64,000 nt of DNA from Flavobacterium lindanitolerans. GTDB lineage: Bacteria; Bacteroidota; Bacteroidia; Flavobacteriales; Flavobacteriaceae. The position numbers and the translations under genes are program-made. Location of the stretch: the NCBI RefSeq assembly GCF_002846575.1, contig NZ_PJND01000007.1, positions 806,001 through 870,000 of the forward strand, read 5' to 3'. The notes under the pieces were generated by a model. That model had not been told where the DNA came from and ran no database searches. It saw only the letters and a list, made by a program, of their open reading frames with translations. Shown here piece by piece: positions 1-10,364 of this stretch (position 1 is the stretch's first letter; each line of letters opens with the position of its first letter).

Positions 1-1201
1 TATCTTCCAGTCTGATACCGAATCCTTCGGCAGGAATATAAATTCCGGGTTCTACGGTAAATACCATATTGGCCTGCATCGGTTCGTGAAGTAAACCGTA
101 ATCGTGCGTGTCCAATCCCATGTGGTGAGAAGTTCCGTGCATGAAATATTTTTTATAGGCCGGCCAATCCGGATTTTCATTTTGCACATCGGCTTTATCA
201 ATTAGTCCTAATCCTAATAATTCGGAAGTCATCAATTTACCAACCTCTACATGATATTGTTTCCAAAGCGTTCCCGGAACAAGCATTTTCGTAGCCTCAT
301 TTTTCACTCTCAACACGGCATTATAAACAGCTTTCTGTCTTTCAGTATAACGGCCTGAAACAGGAATCGTTCTGGACAGGTCGCTGGAATAATTGGCATA
401 TTCAGCAGCCACATCCAGCAAGATTAAATCGCCTGCCTTACACTGCTGGTTATTTTCGATATAATGCAATACGTTTGCGTTATTTCCGGAAGCAATAATT
501 GGCGTATAGGCAAATCCTTTGGAACGGTTTCGGATAAACTCATGAATCAGTTCTGCTTCAATTTCATATTCCGTTACGTTAGGTTTTACAAAAGACAATA
601 ATCTTCTGAATCCTTTTTCCGTGATGTTGCAGGCTTGCTGAATCAGGTCAATTTCTTCACTTTCTTTAACAGAACGCAGGCGTTGCAGGATCGGATTTGA
701 TTTTTCTACCTTATGGGCAGGATAATTTTCTTTCCACCATTTTACAAAACGGGCTTCACGGGTTTCGGTTTCAATCGTTGCACGATAGTGTTCATTGGTG
801 TTGATATATATCGTGTCGGCATAAGCCATAATTTCTTTTAGGGTCTTATGGAAATCCTGCAGCCAGATTACGGTTTTGATTCCGGAAACCTCAAAAGCTC
901 TTTCTTTGGTTAGTTTTTCGCCTTCCCAAATAGCAATATGTTCATTTGTTTCTTTCAGGAAAAGAATTTCCTTTAAGTGTTCGTATGGTGCATCCGGAAA
1001 AAGAAGCAGTATGCTTTCTTCCTGGTCAATGCCGCTTAAATAAAAAATATCTCTATGTTGGGCAAAAGGCAGCGTGCTGTCTGCAGAAACAGGATAAATG
1101 TCATTGGAATTAAAAACGGCAACACTGTTTGGTTTCATATGAGCCGTGAACTTTTGTCGGTTTTTGATAAAAAGCTGACGGTCTATCTGATGGTATTTCA
1201 T
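1..1201 (-). CDS. pepP: Xaa-Pro aminopeptidase (aminopeptidase P), C-terminus cut by window edge
   Basis: The open frame begins at the ATG complementary to 1199-1201 (MKYHQIDRQLF) and runs off the left edge, giving about 400 residues. Family function: metal-dependent cytosolic removal of an N-terminal residue before proline. An N-terminal creatinase-type domain (roughly residues 1-180) precedes a pita-bread catalytic domain. Metal ligands are visible as LLDVAAEYANYSSDLSRT (two Asp), GTSHHMGLDTHD (His), EPGIYI (Glu) and GFGIRLED (Glu). Only a few dozen C-terminal residues should be missing, since family members are about 430 residues. It stands alone, co-oriented with the Crp-like gene upstream. 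Function is well supported; the physiological substrate is not. Confidence 0.92.
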   Translation of the reverse strand, partial: MKYHQIDRQLFIKNRQKFTAHMKPNSVAVFNSNDIYPVSADSTLPFAQHRDIFYLSGIDQEESILLLFPDAPYEHLKEILFLKETNEHIAIWEGEKLTKERAFEVSGIKTVIWLQDFHKTLKEIMAYADTIYINTNEHYRATIETETREARFVKWWKENYPAHKVEKSNPILQRLRSVKESEEIDLIQQACNITEKGFRRLLSFVKPNVTEYEIEAELIHEFIRNRSKGFAYTPIIASGNNANVLHYIENNQQCKAGDLILLDVAAEYANYSSDLSRTIPVSGRYTERQKAVYNAVLRVKNEATKMLVPGTLWKQYHVEVGKLMTSELLGLGLIDKADVQNENPDWPAYKKYFMHGTSHHMGLDTHDYGLLHEPMQANMVFTVEPGIYIPAEGFGIRLED

Positions 1202-1272
1202 AAATAAAAACTTTTGAAGATTGTATTCCCAAAAGTAGCGAAAGATATTTTTTGGCAAGTAGCCAAATGGCG

Positions 1273-1863
1273 TTATTTTATGTTTTTTCGAATACGGCTC
1301 ATGTGTCGGGAAGAAATCCCGAGAAAAGAAGCCAGGTAATGCAAAGGAACCTCCTGAAGCAGTTTGGGTTCTGTTGAAAGTAGTTTTCTGTAACGTTCTT
1401 CCGGAGATAAGGTTAGGAGGTCAATACGGTAATCATCGATAAGGCAGAGCTGTTTTTCAATCAGATTGTAATAAAACTGGTGAAAAGCCTCGTTGTTTTC
1501 AATCAGGTTTTTAAAAGTAGGCAGGTCTACAATCCACAAACCGCAATCCGAAATTGCCTTGATGCTTTTTCGGGATGGTTTCCCAAATAAAAAGCTGTTT
1601 AAGGAGCTGGTGACAGAATTACGTAATGCCAGATAGGTTGTTTTTTCTTCACCATCGACCATAATAGCATGTTGCAGAATGCCGCTTTCGATATAGCAGA
1701 AATGTTGGCAAATCTCACCTTCTTTTACAAAAAAGTCGTTTTTCTTTAAAGGCAGATAAGTAAAGGCGTTTTTTGATTTTTCAAGCAACTCCGGAAATGA
1801 ATCATCATCAGTATTGGAAAATACCGTGAGATAGTCTAAAAAAATAGAAGGAGCTGTTTTCAT
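1273..1863 (-). CDS. Crp/Fnr-family transcriptional regulator
   Basis: 196 residues from ATG at 1863 (MKTAPSIFLDYL). A longer frame reaches 1950, but the extra N-terminus is unlike the family. Residues about 15-125 form a cyclic-nucleotide-binding-type beta roll (FFVKEGEICQHFCYIESGIL). A C-terminal helix-turn-helix is visible in PLHYLASFLGISSRHMSRIRK. The effector is unknown, and Bacteroidota members of this family often lack the residues needed to bind cAMP. It is divergent from the ChaN-like gene at 2075, so it could control that gene, but no clear operator was seen. Confidence 0.85.
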   Translation of the reverse strand: MKTAPSIFLDYLTVFSNTDDDSFPELLEKSKNAFTYLPLKKNDFFVKEGEICQHFCYIESGILQHAIMVDGEEKTTYLALRNSVTSSLNSFLFGKPSRKSIKAISDCGLWIVDLPTFKNLIENNEAFHQFYYNLIEKQLCLIDDYRIDLLTLSPEERYRKLLSTEPKLLQEVPLHYLASFLGISSRHMSRIRKNIK

Positions 1864-2074
1864 AAAAGCAAAATTACCTAAAAATAGTGAAGTCTGGTAA
1901 ACCGGTATTCTGCATTTTATAATAAAAAAAGGCAATTTCAATAATGGCAAACAGCAGATAATAGGATTTTTACAGATTTAAAACCAGGCTTTAGAGAAAT
2001 TGGCAATTCGGTTTTTTCATTTTGCTGTCGCCCTATTTATGGCTATTTTAGCGCAAGATTTTAAAACGCACAAA

Positions 2075-2926
2075 ATGAAATATTTTTTCCACATACTTGC
2101 TCTGGCCGTTTCGTTCAATTTAGTAGCTCAGGACAAGCTTCCGTACCAATTGTATGATAAAAACGGGAAGAAAACGACTTATAAAAAAATGTTGAAAGAA
2201 GCAGGAGATGCTGAAGTTGTTTTGTTTGGAGAACACCATGATAATTCTGTTGTACACTGGCTACAGCTGGAATTTACGAAAGACCTGGCGGAAAAAAAGT
2301 CATTGGTTCTGGGTGCAGAAATGATAGAAGCAGATAACCAGAAGCAACTCAACCAATATTTGAAAGGAGAAATCAATCAAAAAGCATTCGACACTTTGGC
2401 AAGGCTTTGGAACAACCACAAAACCGACTATAAGCCGCTGGTGGATTTTGCAAAATCTAAAAACCTGACCTTTGTGGCGGCTAATATCCCGAGAAGATAT
2501 GCCAGTTTGGTGTACAAACAAGGTTTTGAAGCATTAGACAAACTGTCTGCAGAGGAAAAAACATGGATAGCACCTTTGCCAATAGCCTATGATAAGAATC
2601 TTCCCGGATATGTAAAAATGCTTAGTATGATGGGCGACCATGCCCATGAAAATATGCCAAAAGCACAGGCGGTAAAAGATGCTACAATGGCGTATTTCAT
2701 TTCAAAAAATTTAAAGCCAAATACGGTTTTTGTGCACTATAACGGAACCTATCACAGCGATAATTTCGAAGGGATTAATTGGTATTTGAAACGTCAAAAT
2801 CCGAGTTTGAAAATAATGACCATTGCTACGGTTTCTCAAAAAGATATCTCGAAAATTGAAAAAGAAAATCTAAAGTTGGCCGATTTTATAATCGTAACCG
2901 ACGAAGATGTGACCAAAACTTTCTAA
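2075..2926 (+). CDS. ChaN-like haem-binding/iron-regulated protein
   Basis: 283 residues from ATG at 2075 (MKYFFHILALAVSFNLVAQ), which gives a clean signal peptide; the frame open from 2000 would bury it. The mature protein matches the ChaN/Tiki-like fold (cofactor haem-binding domain) with the hallmark LFGEHHDNSVVHWLQL near the start and VFVHYNGTYHSDN near the end. Known members are exported and bind haem or act in iron acquisition; some relatives are metalloproteases. It lacks an obvious lipobox cysteine, so it is probably periplasmic. It is a single gene without operon partners. Function beyond the family is inference. Confidence 0.8.
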   Translation: MKYFFHILALAVSFNLVAQDKLPYQLYDKNGKKTTYKKMLKEAGDAEVVLFGEHHDNSVVHWLQLEFTKDLAEKKSLVLGAEMIEADNQKQLNQYLKGEINQKAFDTLARLWNNHKTDYKPLVDFAKSKNLTFVAANIPRRYASLVYKQGFEALDKLSAEEKTWIAPLPIAYDKNLPGYVKMLSMMGDHAHENMPKAQAVKDATMAYFISKNLKPNTVFVHYNGTYHSDNFEGINWYLKRQNPSLKIMTIATVSQKDISKIEKENLKLADFIIVTDEDVTKTF

Positions 2927-3155
2927 AAATACTGGAATTTCGACTGGTTTTAACGTAACTGAAAGTCGTGTTTTTTGCGATTTATTTTTGTTTTAGTAAT
3001 TATTGGTGCTTAAAATTATTGGTAATGAAATTTTAAGCCTCTTTTACTGCAAAAGATATTCACTTTATACTGATTATAAATAATCCGAAAAGGTTGTAGT
3101 TAATTTGAATATGCGTTATTTTTGTGTGATTTTTTAAAACACACAAACAACTCTT
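2927..3155 (+). promoter_or_regulatory. Promoter region of the sdh operon
   Basis: A Flavobacterium-type promoter is readable: TTG at 3094-3096, then 20 bp, then TATTTTTG at 3117-3124. Transcription would start about 3130, leaving a leader of roughly 25 nt before sdhC. The remainder of the intergenic stretch is AT-rich and shows nothing else. Confidence 0.6.
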
Positions 3156-3974
3156 ATGGCAAAATCTGCAATCTTAAAGTCATCACTGGCAAAAAAGTAC
3201 TGGATGGCTCTAACAGGTTTATTTTTATGCTTGTTTTTAGTAGGACATTTAGCTGGAAACCTGCAATTGATTTTTAGTGATGCACTGCACTTCAATCAAT
3301 ATGCATTGTTTATGACCACAAACCCCGTGGTAAAGCTGCTTTCTTACCTGACGTACATTTCAATTCTTTTTCACGCAGTAGACGGTATTCTCCTGACTGT
3401 TCAAAACAGAAAAGCAAGGCCTATCCGGTATGCAATGGAAAATCCTTCAGCAAATTCAACATGGGCTTCAAGAAACATGGCAGTTTTAGGAACCTTGATT
3501 TTGGTTTTTATCGTAACGCACATGGTTAACTTCTGGGCGGTAATGCATTTTGATAAGAATATGCCATTGCAGTCTGTTGCAAATGGTGATTCACAGGTGT
3601 ATGTGATGGTTGATGGTAGTTACATTCCTCAGGAATTTGTGACTAGCGGTGATGTGAAAATTGAACACAGAACAGAGTTTTTTGACTCTAAAAGCGGACT
3701 TAAAATAGGCGAGGGCTATAAAGATTTGCATAAAATTACTTTTGAATTCTTTAAAGATTCTGAATACGGCCTAATCGCAACAATACTATATGTAATTGCA
3801 ATGTTCGTATTGTCTTTCCACTTATGGCATGGTTTTGCCAGCGCATTCCAATCATTAGGAGCAAATAACCCAAAATATAACGGATTCATTAAAGGTTTCG
3901 GTAAAGCCTTTTCGGTTATCGTACCGCTTCTTTTCGCAATTATTCCGGTTTACATTCACTTTTTTGCTAAATAA
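3156..3974 (+). CDS. sdhC: Succinate dehydrogenase cytochrome b subunit
   Basis: 272 residues. It anchors the succinate dehydrogenase/fumarate reductase complex in the inner membrane and carries haem b and the quinone site. Five hydrophobic segments are visible (about 17-38, 60-80, 108-130, 205-230, 250-270) with conserved histidines such as H31 in LVGHLAGN and those in LFHAVDG, VTHMVNF and FHLWHGF. This single-polypeptide five-helix anchor is the Bacteroides/Wolinella type. A hydrophilic loop of about 70 residues between helices 3 and 4 makes it longer than the roughly 220 residues I expect for this family. It is followed 14 bp later by sdhA. Confidence 0.93.
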   Translation: MAKSAILKSSLAKKYWMALTGLFLCLFLVGHLAGNLQLIFSDALHFNQYALFMTTNPVVKLLSYLTYISILFHAVDGILLTVQNRKARPIRYAMENPSANSTWASRNMAVLGTLILVFIVTHMVNFWAVMHFDKNMPLQSVANGDSQVYVMVDGSYIPQEFVTSGDVKIEHRTEFFDSKSGLKIGEGYKDLHKITFEFFKDSEYGLIATILYVIAMFVLSFHLWHGFASAFQSLGANNPKYNGFIKGFGKAFSVIVPLLFAIIPVYIHFFAK

Positions 3975-3988
3975 CACACGAACAAGAT

Positions 3989-5998
3989 ATGAGTTTAGAT
4001 TCTAAAATTCCAGAAGGACATATATCAGAAAAATGGACCAACCATAAAAATCATCTTAAATTGGTAGCGCCTAATAACAGGCCTAAAATTGATGTGATTG
4101 TTGTTGGTACAGGTTTGGCTGGAGCTTCTGCTGCTGCTTCTTTAGGGGAGATGGGATACAATGTGAAAGCATTTTGTTTCCAGGATTCTCCACGTAGAGC
4201 CCACTCCATTGCAGCTCAGGGAGGTATCAATGCCGCTAAAAATTACCAAAACGATGGCGATAGTATTTATCGCTTATTCTATGATACGATAAAAGGAGGA
4301 GATTACCGTGCAAGAGAAGCAAACGTTCACCGTCTTGCTGAAGTTTCCGGAAATATCATCGACCAGTGTGTAGCACAAGGCGTGCCTTTTGCCCGCGATT
4401 ATGGTGGATTGCTGGACAACCGTTCTTTTGGAGGAACACAGGTACAGCGTACTTTTTATGCTGCCGGACAAACCGGACAGCAGTTGCTTTTGGGAGCTTA
4501 TTCAGCCCTGTCAAGACAAATTGGTTTAGGACGTGTTGAAATGTACAACCGTCATGAAATGCTTGACCTGGTAAAAGTTGATGGAAAAGCAAGAGGAATC
4601 ATTGCCCGTAACCTGATTACCGGTGAAATCGAAAGACATTCTGCACATGCCGTTATCATTGCTTCCGGTGGATATGGAAACGTATATTTCCTTTCTACAA
4701 ATGCAATGGGAAGTAACGTGACTGCAGCATGGAAAATCCACAAACAGGGAGCTTATTTTGCTAACCCTTGTTATGTACAAATTCACCCAACCTGTATTCC
4801 GGTTCATGGAACCAACCAATCGAAACTGACTCTGATGTCAGAATCATTGCGTAACTCAGGAAGAATCTGGGTGCCTAAAAAGAAAGAAGATGCAGAAGCA
4901 ATTCGTGCCGGAAAATTGAAACCGACACAAATTGCCGAAGAAGATAGAGATTACTACTTAGAAAGAAGATATCCTGCATTTGGTAACTTAGTGCCTCGTG
5001 ACGTGGCTTCAAGAGCTGCAAAAGAGCGTTGCGATGCCGGTTTCGGAATTGAAGCCAACGACACTAACGAAGGTGTTTACCTTGACTTTGCTTCTGAAAT
5101 TAAGAGCAAAGGCCGTCAGGCAGCTTATGCACAAGGAAATCACCATCCTACAGATGAAGAAATAATCAAATTAGGAAAACAGTGGGTAGAAGAAAAATAC
5201 GGTAACCTTTTCCAGATGTATGAAAAAATTACCGACGAAAACCCATATGAAACTCCAATGAAAATTTATCCTGCCGTTCACTACACAATGGGTGGTGTTT
5301 GGGTAGATTATAACCTGCAGTCTACAATTCCGGGTTGTTTCGTAGCTGGAGAAGCAAACTTCTCTGACCATGGTGCAAACCGATTAGGAGCATCTGCTTT
5401 GATGCAGGGATTGGCTGACGGATATTTCGTATTGCCATATACGGTTTCTAACTACCTAGCTGATGAAATCCGTACCGGAAAAATTCCTACCAATTCACCG
5501 GAATTTGACGAGGCAGAAAAAAGAGTGAAAGACTCGATTAACTTCTTCCTCAACAATAATGGTACAAAATCAGTAGACCATTTCCACAAAGCTTTAGGAA
5601 ACATCATGTGGAATAAAGTAGGAATGGGACGAAACGAAAAAGGTCTGTCAGAAGCAGTAGCAGAAATTGATGCTTTGCGTAAAGAATTTTACAAAGAAGT
5701 ATACGTTCCCGGAAGTGCAGATGAATTGAACCCTGAATTGGAAAAAGCACTTAGAGTAGCTGATTTCATGGAATTAGGACAATTAATGGCAATGGACGCC
5801 TTGCAAAGAAAAGAATCATGTGGAGGACATTTCCGTGAGGAGTATCAGGATGCCGAAGGAGAAACCCTACGTGATGACGAAAACTTTAAGTTTGTTGGAG
5901 CATGGGAATACCAGGGAAGCGACATTAATAAGGAAGTACTTCACAAAGAAGAACTGAATTATGAGTTTATTAAAATTGCGGCTCGTAATTACAAATAA
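3989..5998 (+). CDS. sdhA: Succinate dehydrogenase/fumarate reductase flavoprotein subunit
   Basis: 669 residues, the catalytic subunit oxidising succinate to fumarate. The FAD-binding [10 protein letters not shown] lies near residue 40. [15 protein letters not shown] contains the histidine that normally carries covalent FAD, and HPTCIP and [14 protein letters not shown] lie in the active-site region. C-terminal GGHFREE is typical. The length matches the Bacteroidota form, which is longer than the enterobacterial SdhA. It is second in the operon, 14 bp after sdhC and 8 bp before the DUF2846 gene. Confidence 0.96.
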   Translation: MSLDSKIPEGHISEKWTNHKNHLKLVAPNNRPKIDVIVVGTGLAGASAAASLGEMGYNVKAFCFQDSPRRAHSIAAQGGINAAKNYQNDGDSIYRLFYDTIKGGDYRAREANVHRLAEVSGNIIDQCVAQGVPFARDYGGLLDNRSFGGTQVQRTFYAAGQTGQQLLLGAYSALSRQIGLGRVEMYNRHEMLDLVKVDGKARGIIARNLITGEIERHSAHAVIIASGGYGNVYFLSTNAMGSNVTAAWKIHKQGAYFANPCYVQIHPTCIPVHGTNQSKLTLMSESLRNSGRIWVPKKKEDAEAIRAGKLKPTQIAEEDRDYYLERRYPAFGNLVPRDVASRAAKERCDAGFGIEANDTNEGVYLDFASEIKSKGRQAAYAQGNHHPTDEEIIKLGKQWVEEKYGNLFQMYEKITDENPYETPMKIYPAVHYTMGGVWVDYNLQSTIPGCFVAGEANFSDHGANRLGASALMQGLADGYFVLPYTVSNYLADEIRTGKIPTNSPEFDEAEKRVKDSINFFLNNNGTKSVDHFHKALGNIMWNKVGMGRNEKGLSEAVAEIDALRKEFYKEVYVPGSADELNPELEKALRVADFMELGQLMAMDALQRKESCGGHFREEYQDAEGETLRDDENFKFVGAWEYQGSDINKEVLHKEELNYEFIKIAARNYK

Positions 5999-6006
5999 GA
6001 ATCGGC

Positions 6007-6582
6007 GTGAAAAACTTCTTGATTTTAATTTCGATTCTATTTACGGGAGTAGTTTTTGGACAGTCAGGCTATCTTAACGGAAAGCAGCCCTTTCAAAAGC
6101 CAAAAGAAGGTAAAGCTTTGGTGTATTTGATTAGGTCAGGAGCAGGAGCCTTAGTCAATTTCAGGGCTTACAAAGACGATAAGTTTTTAGGAGCATTGGT
6201 TAACGACGATTACTTGATTATTGAATGTGAGCCAGGAGAACATTTGTTTTGGGCAGTTTCAGAGAATAGGGACTATGTAGAAGCAAATTTAGAAGCAAAC
6301 AAAGTGTATGTTTTGAATATTCAGGGTCAAATGGGAGCATTTATAGCATCTGTATCGCTTAAGCAACTGGATCCTAATAAAAAGTCAGACAAAAAGCTTT
6401 TTGCCAGAAAAATTAGAAATTCTTGGGCGATAGTATATGACGAATCAAGAATAACAGAAGACAAATCTGAAAATATTGAAAAAGGTTTGGCTAAGTATAA
6501 AGAACTAAAAGCAAAGGAATCTTCAAAAATAATTAAACTTGATCCGGCAAAGGCTTTTGAAAACGCTGATAAACCAAATTAA
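6007..6582 (+). CDS. DUF2846-type exported protein inside the sdh operon
   Basis: 191 residues with an N-terminal signal peptide ([19 protein letters not shown]). The core [20 protein letters not shown] ... [31 protein letters not shown] fits the DUF2846 pattern, a small beta-rich domain of unknown function found in lipoproteins and periplasmic proteins. A lysine-rich tail follows from about residue 150. It is separated by 8 bp from sdhA and 17 bp from sdhB, so it is co-transcribed with the respiratory complex although exported. It has no known role in Sdh assembly; it could be a passenger gene or an accessory factor. Confidence 0.65.
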   Translation: MKNFLILISILFTGVVFGQSGYLNGKQPFQKPKEGKALVYLIRSGAGALVNFRAYKDDKFLGALVNDDYLIIECEPGEHLFWAVSENRDYVEANLEANKVYVLNIQGQMGAFIASVSLKQLDPNKKSDKKLFARKIRNSWAIVYDESRITEDKSENIEKGLAKYKELKAKESSKIIKLDPAKAFENADKPN

Positions 6583-6599
6583 GTATTAAAACAAAAATT

Positions 6600-7361
6600 A
6601 TGAGCAATTCAAAATTTATAAACATAAACCTTAAAATTTGGCGTCAGAAAAATGCCAAAGAAAAAGGGAAAATCGAGACCTATAAATTAGATAATGTTTC
6701 AACGGACAGCTCCTTTCTTGAGATGCTTGACCAATTGAATGAACAATTGGTTTCGGAAAGACAGGAACCTGTAGCTTTTGACCATGATTGCCGTGAAGGA
6801 ATCTGTGGTATGTGCTCACTGTTTATCAATGGTAGGGCTCACGGTCCGGATACAGGAATTACGACTTGCCAGTTGCACATGCGTATGTTCAAGAACAACG
6901 ATACAATTTATGTGGAACCATGGAGAAGTAAGGCTTTTCCGGTTATCAAAGATTTGGTTGTTGACCGAAGTGCATTTGACAGAATCCAACAGGCAGGAGG
7001 TTTCGTTTCTGTAAATACTTCAGGAAACACTATTGATGCCAATTCAACGCCAGTACCTAAACATGATGCAGACCGTGCTTTTGAAGCAGCTGCTTGTATT
7101 GGATGTGGTGCCTGTGTAGCTACCTGTAAAAACGGTTCTGCTATGCTTTTCGTTGGTGCAAAAGTATCACAGTATGCTTTGTTACCGCAAGGTAAGGTAG
7201 AAGCTACGCAGCGTGTTTTGAACATGGTTCGCCAAATGGATGAGGAAGGATTTGGAAACTGTACCAATACAGGTGCTTGTGAAGTAGAATGTCCAAAAGG
7301 AATTTCTTTGGAGAACATCGCAAGAATGAACAGGGAATATTTGGCAGCAAGCTTGAAATAA
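6600..7361 (+). CDS. sdhB: Succinate dehydrogenase iron-sulfur subunit
   Basis: 253 residues. It passes electrons from the flavoprotein to the quinone through three clusters. [2Fe-2S] ligands are in [12 protein letters not shown] and TTCQ. The second domain carries [17 protein letters not shown] and [15 protein letters not shown] for the [4Fe-4S] and [3Fe-4S] clusters. This is the last gene of the sdh operon and is followed directly by a strong terminator. Confidence 0.95.
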   Translation: MSNSKFININLKIWRQKNAKEKGKIETYKLDNVSTDSSFLEMLDQLNEQLVSERQEPVAFDHDCREGICGMCSLFINGRAHGPDTGITTCQLHMRMFKNNDTIYVEPWRSKAFPVIKDLVVDRSAFDRIQQAGGFVSVNTSGNTIDANSTPVPKHDADRAFEAAACIGCGACVATCKNGSAMLFVGAKVSQYALLPQGKVEATQRVLNMVRQMDEEGFGNCTNTGACEVECPKGISLENIARMNREYLAASLK

Positions 7362-7382
7362 GAATCTGTAAGTATAAATAGT

Positions 7383-7412
7383 AAAGGCGCATTTAAAAAT
7401 GCGCCTTTTTTT
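7383..7412 (+). terminator. Rho-independent terminator of the sdh operon
   Basis: A 12-bp stem (AAAGGCGCATTT with AAATGCGCCTTT), two-base loop and a T run, beginning 21 bp after the sdhB stop. Confidence 0.85.
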
Positions 7413-7494
7413 ATGGCTTTTTAATCGGGAGATAAATCCGGTTAAGAATTCCTTTGTCGAAATATTCTTATATTTGGAAGACAAAACAAACACA

Positions 7495-10293
7495 ATGAAA
7501 TATTTCTCTTTCCTGTTATTAATTTCTACACTATCATTCGCCCAAAATTACCAGCAATACGTCAATCCTATGATTGGAACCGGAGGGCACGGACACACTT
7601 TTCCGGGAGCTACTGTGCCTTTCGGGATGGTACAGCTCTCTCCTGATACCAGAATAGATGGGAGTTGGGACGGATGTTCAGGTTATCATTATTCTGATAA
7701 TGTAATTTACGGTTTCTCACATACACACCTGAATGGTACCGGAGTTTCGGATTTTGGTGATATTATGCTAATGCCTACAATGGGAGAGCCATCTTTAGAC
7801 AATAAAATTTATTCTTCAAAATTTTCGCATTCCAATGAAAAGGCAGCAGCTGGTTTCTATGCCGTAAAACTTGATGATGATGATATTGATGTAGCGCTGA
7901 CAGCTTCTACAAGAGTCGGATTTCATGAATATACGTTTAATAATTCCGGTCAGGCAAATATTATTCTGGACCTGAACCACCGCGACCATTTAATTATGGG
8001 AGAGGTAAGAATTATTGACAATAAAACTATTGAAGTTTTAAGAAGGAGTGAAGCCTGGGCCCGTGACCAATATGTGTTTTCGAGAATAGAATTCAATCAG
8101 CCAATGGTCATTACGAAGGTCAACAATAATGCTTTCGCACCGGCAAAAGTAACAGACCGGTTTTTTGCAGGCAGCCTTCTGGCGATAAGTTTCTCCAAAC
8201 AAGTTAAAAAGGGAGAAAAATTACTTGTAAAAGTATCACTTTCACCAACTTCTTATGAAGGAGCGAAACTTAATATGTCTGAAATAAACCACTGGGATTT
8301 CAAAAAAGTAAGAACAGAAGCCGAAAAATTGTGGAATAAGGAACTGTCTAAAATTGAAGTGTCCTCATCAGATAAAAACAAAATGGCAATATTCTATACG
8401 GCATTATACCATACGATGATGCAGCCCAATATAGCACAGGATTTAGATAGAAAATACAGAGGTCGTGACAATCAGATACACACTGCAAAAGGATTTGATT
8501 ACTATTCCGTTTTTTCGCTTTGGGATACGTTTCGTGCTGCACATCCTTTATATACTCTGATCGATAAAAAACGAACGGCTGATTTTATCAATACGTTTTT
8601 GAAACAATACGAACAGGGGGGCAGATTACCGGTTTGGGAACTGGCTTCTAACGAAACAGACTGTATGATTGGCTATCATTCCGTTTCAGTAATGGCAGAT
8701 GCCATGGCAAAAGGAATAAAGGGCTTCGATTATGAAAAAGCATTTGAGGCGGCAAAACATTCTGCTATGTTGGACCATTTAGGACTGGATGCCTATAAAA
8801 AAAACGGTTTTATCAGTATTGATGATGAACATGAAAGTGTTTCCAAAACTGTGGAATATGCTTATGATGACTGGTGTATTGCACAAATGGCCAAAATGCT
8901 CAACAGGCAGGAAGACTATCAGTATTTTATAAAACGCTCACAAAACTGGAAAAACATTTTTGACTGGAAAACAGGATTTATGCGTCCAAAGAAAAATGGA
9001 GGTTGGGATAAACCTTTTGACCCGAGAGAGGTAAATAATAATTTTACTGAAGGTAATTCCTGGCAGTATTCTTTTTTTGTTTTGCAGGATATTCCGGGAA
9101 TGATTGAGGCTTACGGCGGGAAAGAAAAATTTGAAGCCAAACTGGATGAAATGTTCAACAGCGAAAGCAAGACGACAGGACGTGAGCAGGTTGACGTTAC
9201 CGGATTAATTGGTCAATATGCACACGGAAATGAACCGAGCCATCACATGGCCTATTTGTATAATTTTATTGGAAAGCCGGAAAAAACGAAAGAAAAGGTT
9301 CGTTATATTCTTGATGAGTTTTATAAGAATACACCAGACGGATTGATAGGAAATGAAGACTGCGGGCAAATGAGTGCCTGGTATGTGTTGAGTTCAATGG
9401 GAATGTATGCCGTAACACCGGGAAATGCCGAATGGACATTTACAGAGCCTTATTTTGACACTGTTAAAATTCATTTTGAAAATAATGAGGTATTGACCAT
9501 CACAAAAAAAGCACACAAAGGTTATTTGAAGGAAGTAATGGCAAAAGCTCAAAAAGAAGTTTTTCCTGAAATTACTCCGGTTCCCGTAATCGAAGCAGAC
9601 AGTAAGTCATTCAAGGATAAAATGAAAATAGAAATCGTTTCACAAAACCCAAACGATGTCCTTTATTGGATGATAGAAGAGCCTTCTAAACCGAATTCCG
9701 GCAAACCAATATGGATTAAGTATACAAAGCCATTAGAGGTTACTGAAACAACTGCAATTAAGTCATATGCTGAAAGAAATGGAAAAAACAGCAGTATAGT
9801 TACCGCTAACTTTATCAAAAAACCAAATGATTACACAATCACAATCCAATCGCAATACAATCCGCAATATCATGCCGGAGGAGACAGCGGTTTGATTGAT
9901 GGCATCTTTGGAAACGAAAACTGGCGAAAAGGAGATTGGCAAGGCTATCAGGGACAGGATTTTGAAGCCATAATCGACTTAAAAAACAGCAAAAAAGTGA
10001 CTTCGCTTTCTGCGCGATTCCTGCAGGACTCCAGAGCCTGGATATTGATGCCAACCAAAGTTGAATTTTATACTTCTGAAGACAACCAGAATTTCAAACT
10101 GGTTAAGACTATCGAAAACAAAATTGACGCCAAAAACACCGAAGTTCAGATTGCCGCTTTTGAAAGCAGTATTCCTGAAACTAAGGCCAGATACGTAAAG
10201 ATTAAAGCTTACAAGTACGGAAAGCTTCCCGAATGGCACCAGGGTTTTGGAGGCGATGCTTTTATTTTTATAGATGAAATAACAATCAAATAA
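7495..10293 (+). CDS. GH92-family exo-alpha-mannosidase with C-terminal carbohydrate-binding region
   Basis: 932 residues from ATG at 7495 (MKYFSFLLLISTLSFAQ, signal peptide); the frame extends upstream to 7399 through the sdh terminator, so that start is unlikely. The N-terminal beta-sandwich opens with YVNPMIGTGGHGHTFPGATVPFGMVQLSPDTR, a GH92 signature, followed by the (alpha/alpha)6 catalytic domain with GNSWQYSFFVLQD and NEDCGQMSAWYVLSSMG. Family enzymes are calcium-dependent alpha-mannosidases of the periplasm or surface acting on N-glycans or mannans. From about residue 760 come a CHB_HEX_C-like segment and an F5/8 type C-like domain. No polysaccharide-utilisation genes flank it, so it is a lone enzyme. 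Confidence 0.9.
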   Translation: MKYFSFLLLISTLSFAQNYQQYVNPMIGTGGHGHTFPGATVPFGMVQLSPDTRIDGSWDGCSGYHYSDNVIYGFSHTHLNGTGVSDFGDIMLMPTMGEPSLDNKIYSSKFSHSNEKAAAGFYAVKLDDDDIDVALTASTRVGFHEYTFNNSGQANIILDLNHRDHLIMGEVRIIDNKTIEVLRRSEAWARDQYVFSRIEFNQPMVITKVNNNAFAPAKVTDRFFAGSLLAISFSKQVKKGEKLLVKVSLSPTSYEGAKLNMSEINHWDFKKVRTEAEKLWNKELSKIEVSSSDKNKMAIFYTALYHTMMQPNIAQDLDRKYRGRDNQIHTAKGFDYYSVFSLWDTFRAAHPLYTLIDKKRTADFINTFLKQYEQGGRLPVWELASNETDCMIGYHSVSVMADAMAKGIKGFDYEKAFEAAKHSAMLDHLGLDAYKKNGFISIDDEHESVSKTVEYAYDDWCIAQMAKMLNRQEDYQYFIKRSQNWKNIFDWKTGFMRPKKNGGWDKPFDPREVNNNFTEGNSWQYSFFVLQDIPGMIEAYGGKEKFEAKLDEMFNSESKTTGREQVDVTGLIGQYAHGNEPSHHMAYLYNFIGKPEKTKEKVRYILDEFYKNTPDGLIGNEDCGQMSAWYVLSSMGMYAVTPGNAEWTFTEPYFDTVKIHFENNEVLTITKKAHKGYLKEVMAKAQKEVFPEITPVPVIEADSKSFKDKMKIEIVSQNPNDVLYWMIEEPSKPNSGKPIWIKYTKPLEVTETTAIKSYAERNGKNSSIVTANFIKKPNDYTITIQSQYNPQYHAGGDSGLIDGIFGNENWRKGDWQGYQGQDFEAIIDLKNSKKVTSLSARFLQDSRAWILMPTKVEFYTSEDNQNFKLVKTIENKIDAKNTEVQIAAFESSIPETKARYVKIKAYKYGKLPEWHQGFGGDAFIFIDEITIK

Positions 10294-10304
10294 ACCAACT
10301 CCTA

Positions 10305-10351
10305 CCATCCTGACCCTGCCAGGGTTTCAAACCCTGGCAGGGTCAGGATGG
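10305..10351. repeat. Perfect 23-bp inverted repeat with 1-nt centre
   Basis: The left arm 10305-10327 and right arm 10329-10351 are exact reverse complements, centred on C10328. Each arm itself contains the internal palindrome CCCTGCCAGGG or its mirror. It lies between the mannosidase stop (10293) and the amidase start (10365). It is GC-rich against an AT-rich background. It may act as a transcription barrier or be a dispersed palindromic repeat unit. Confidence 0.75.
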
Positions 10352-10364
10352 CTGATAAAAAAAG

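Noticed and set aside
3360..3820. SdhC extra loop as evidence for a fusion or transferred domain
   Set aside because: It is composed of ordinary hydrophilic residues between two helices and, as far as I recall, similar loops occur in other Flavobacterium SdhC proteins.
7399..7494. N-terminal extension of the mannosidase
   Set aside because: It would translate through the sdh terminator and hide a good signal peptide that begins at 7495.
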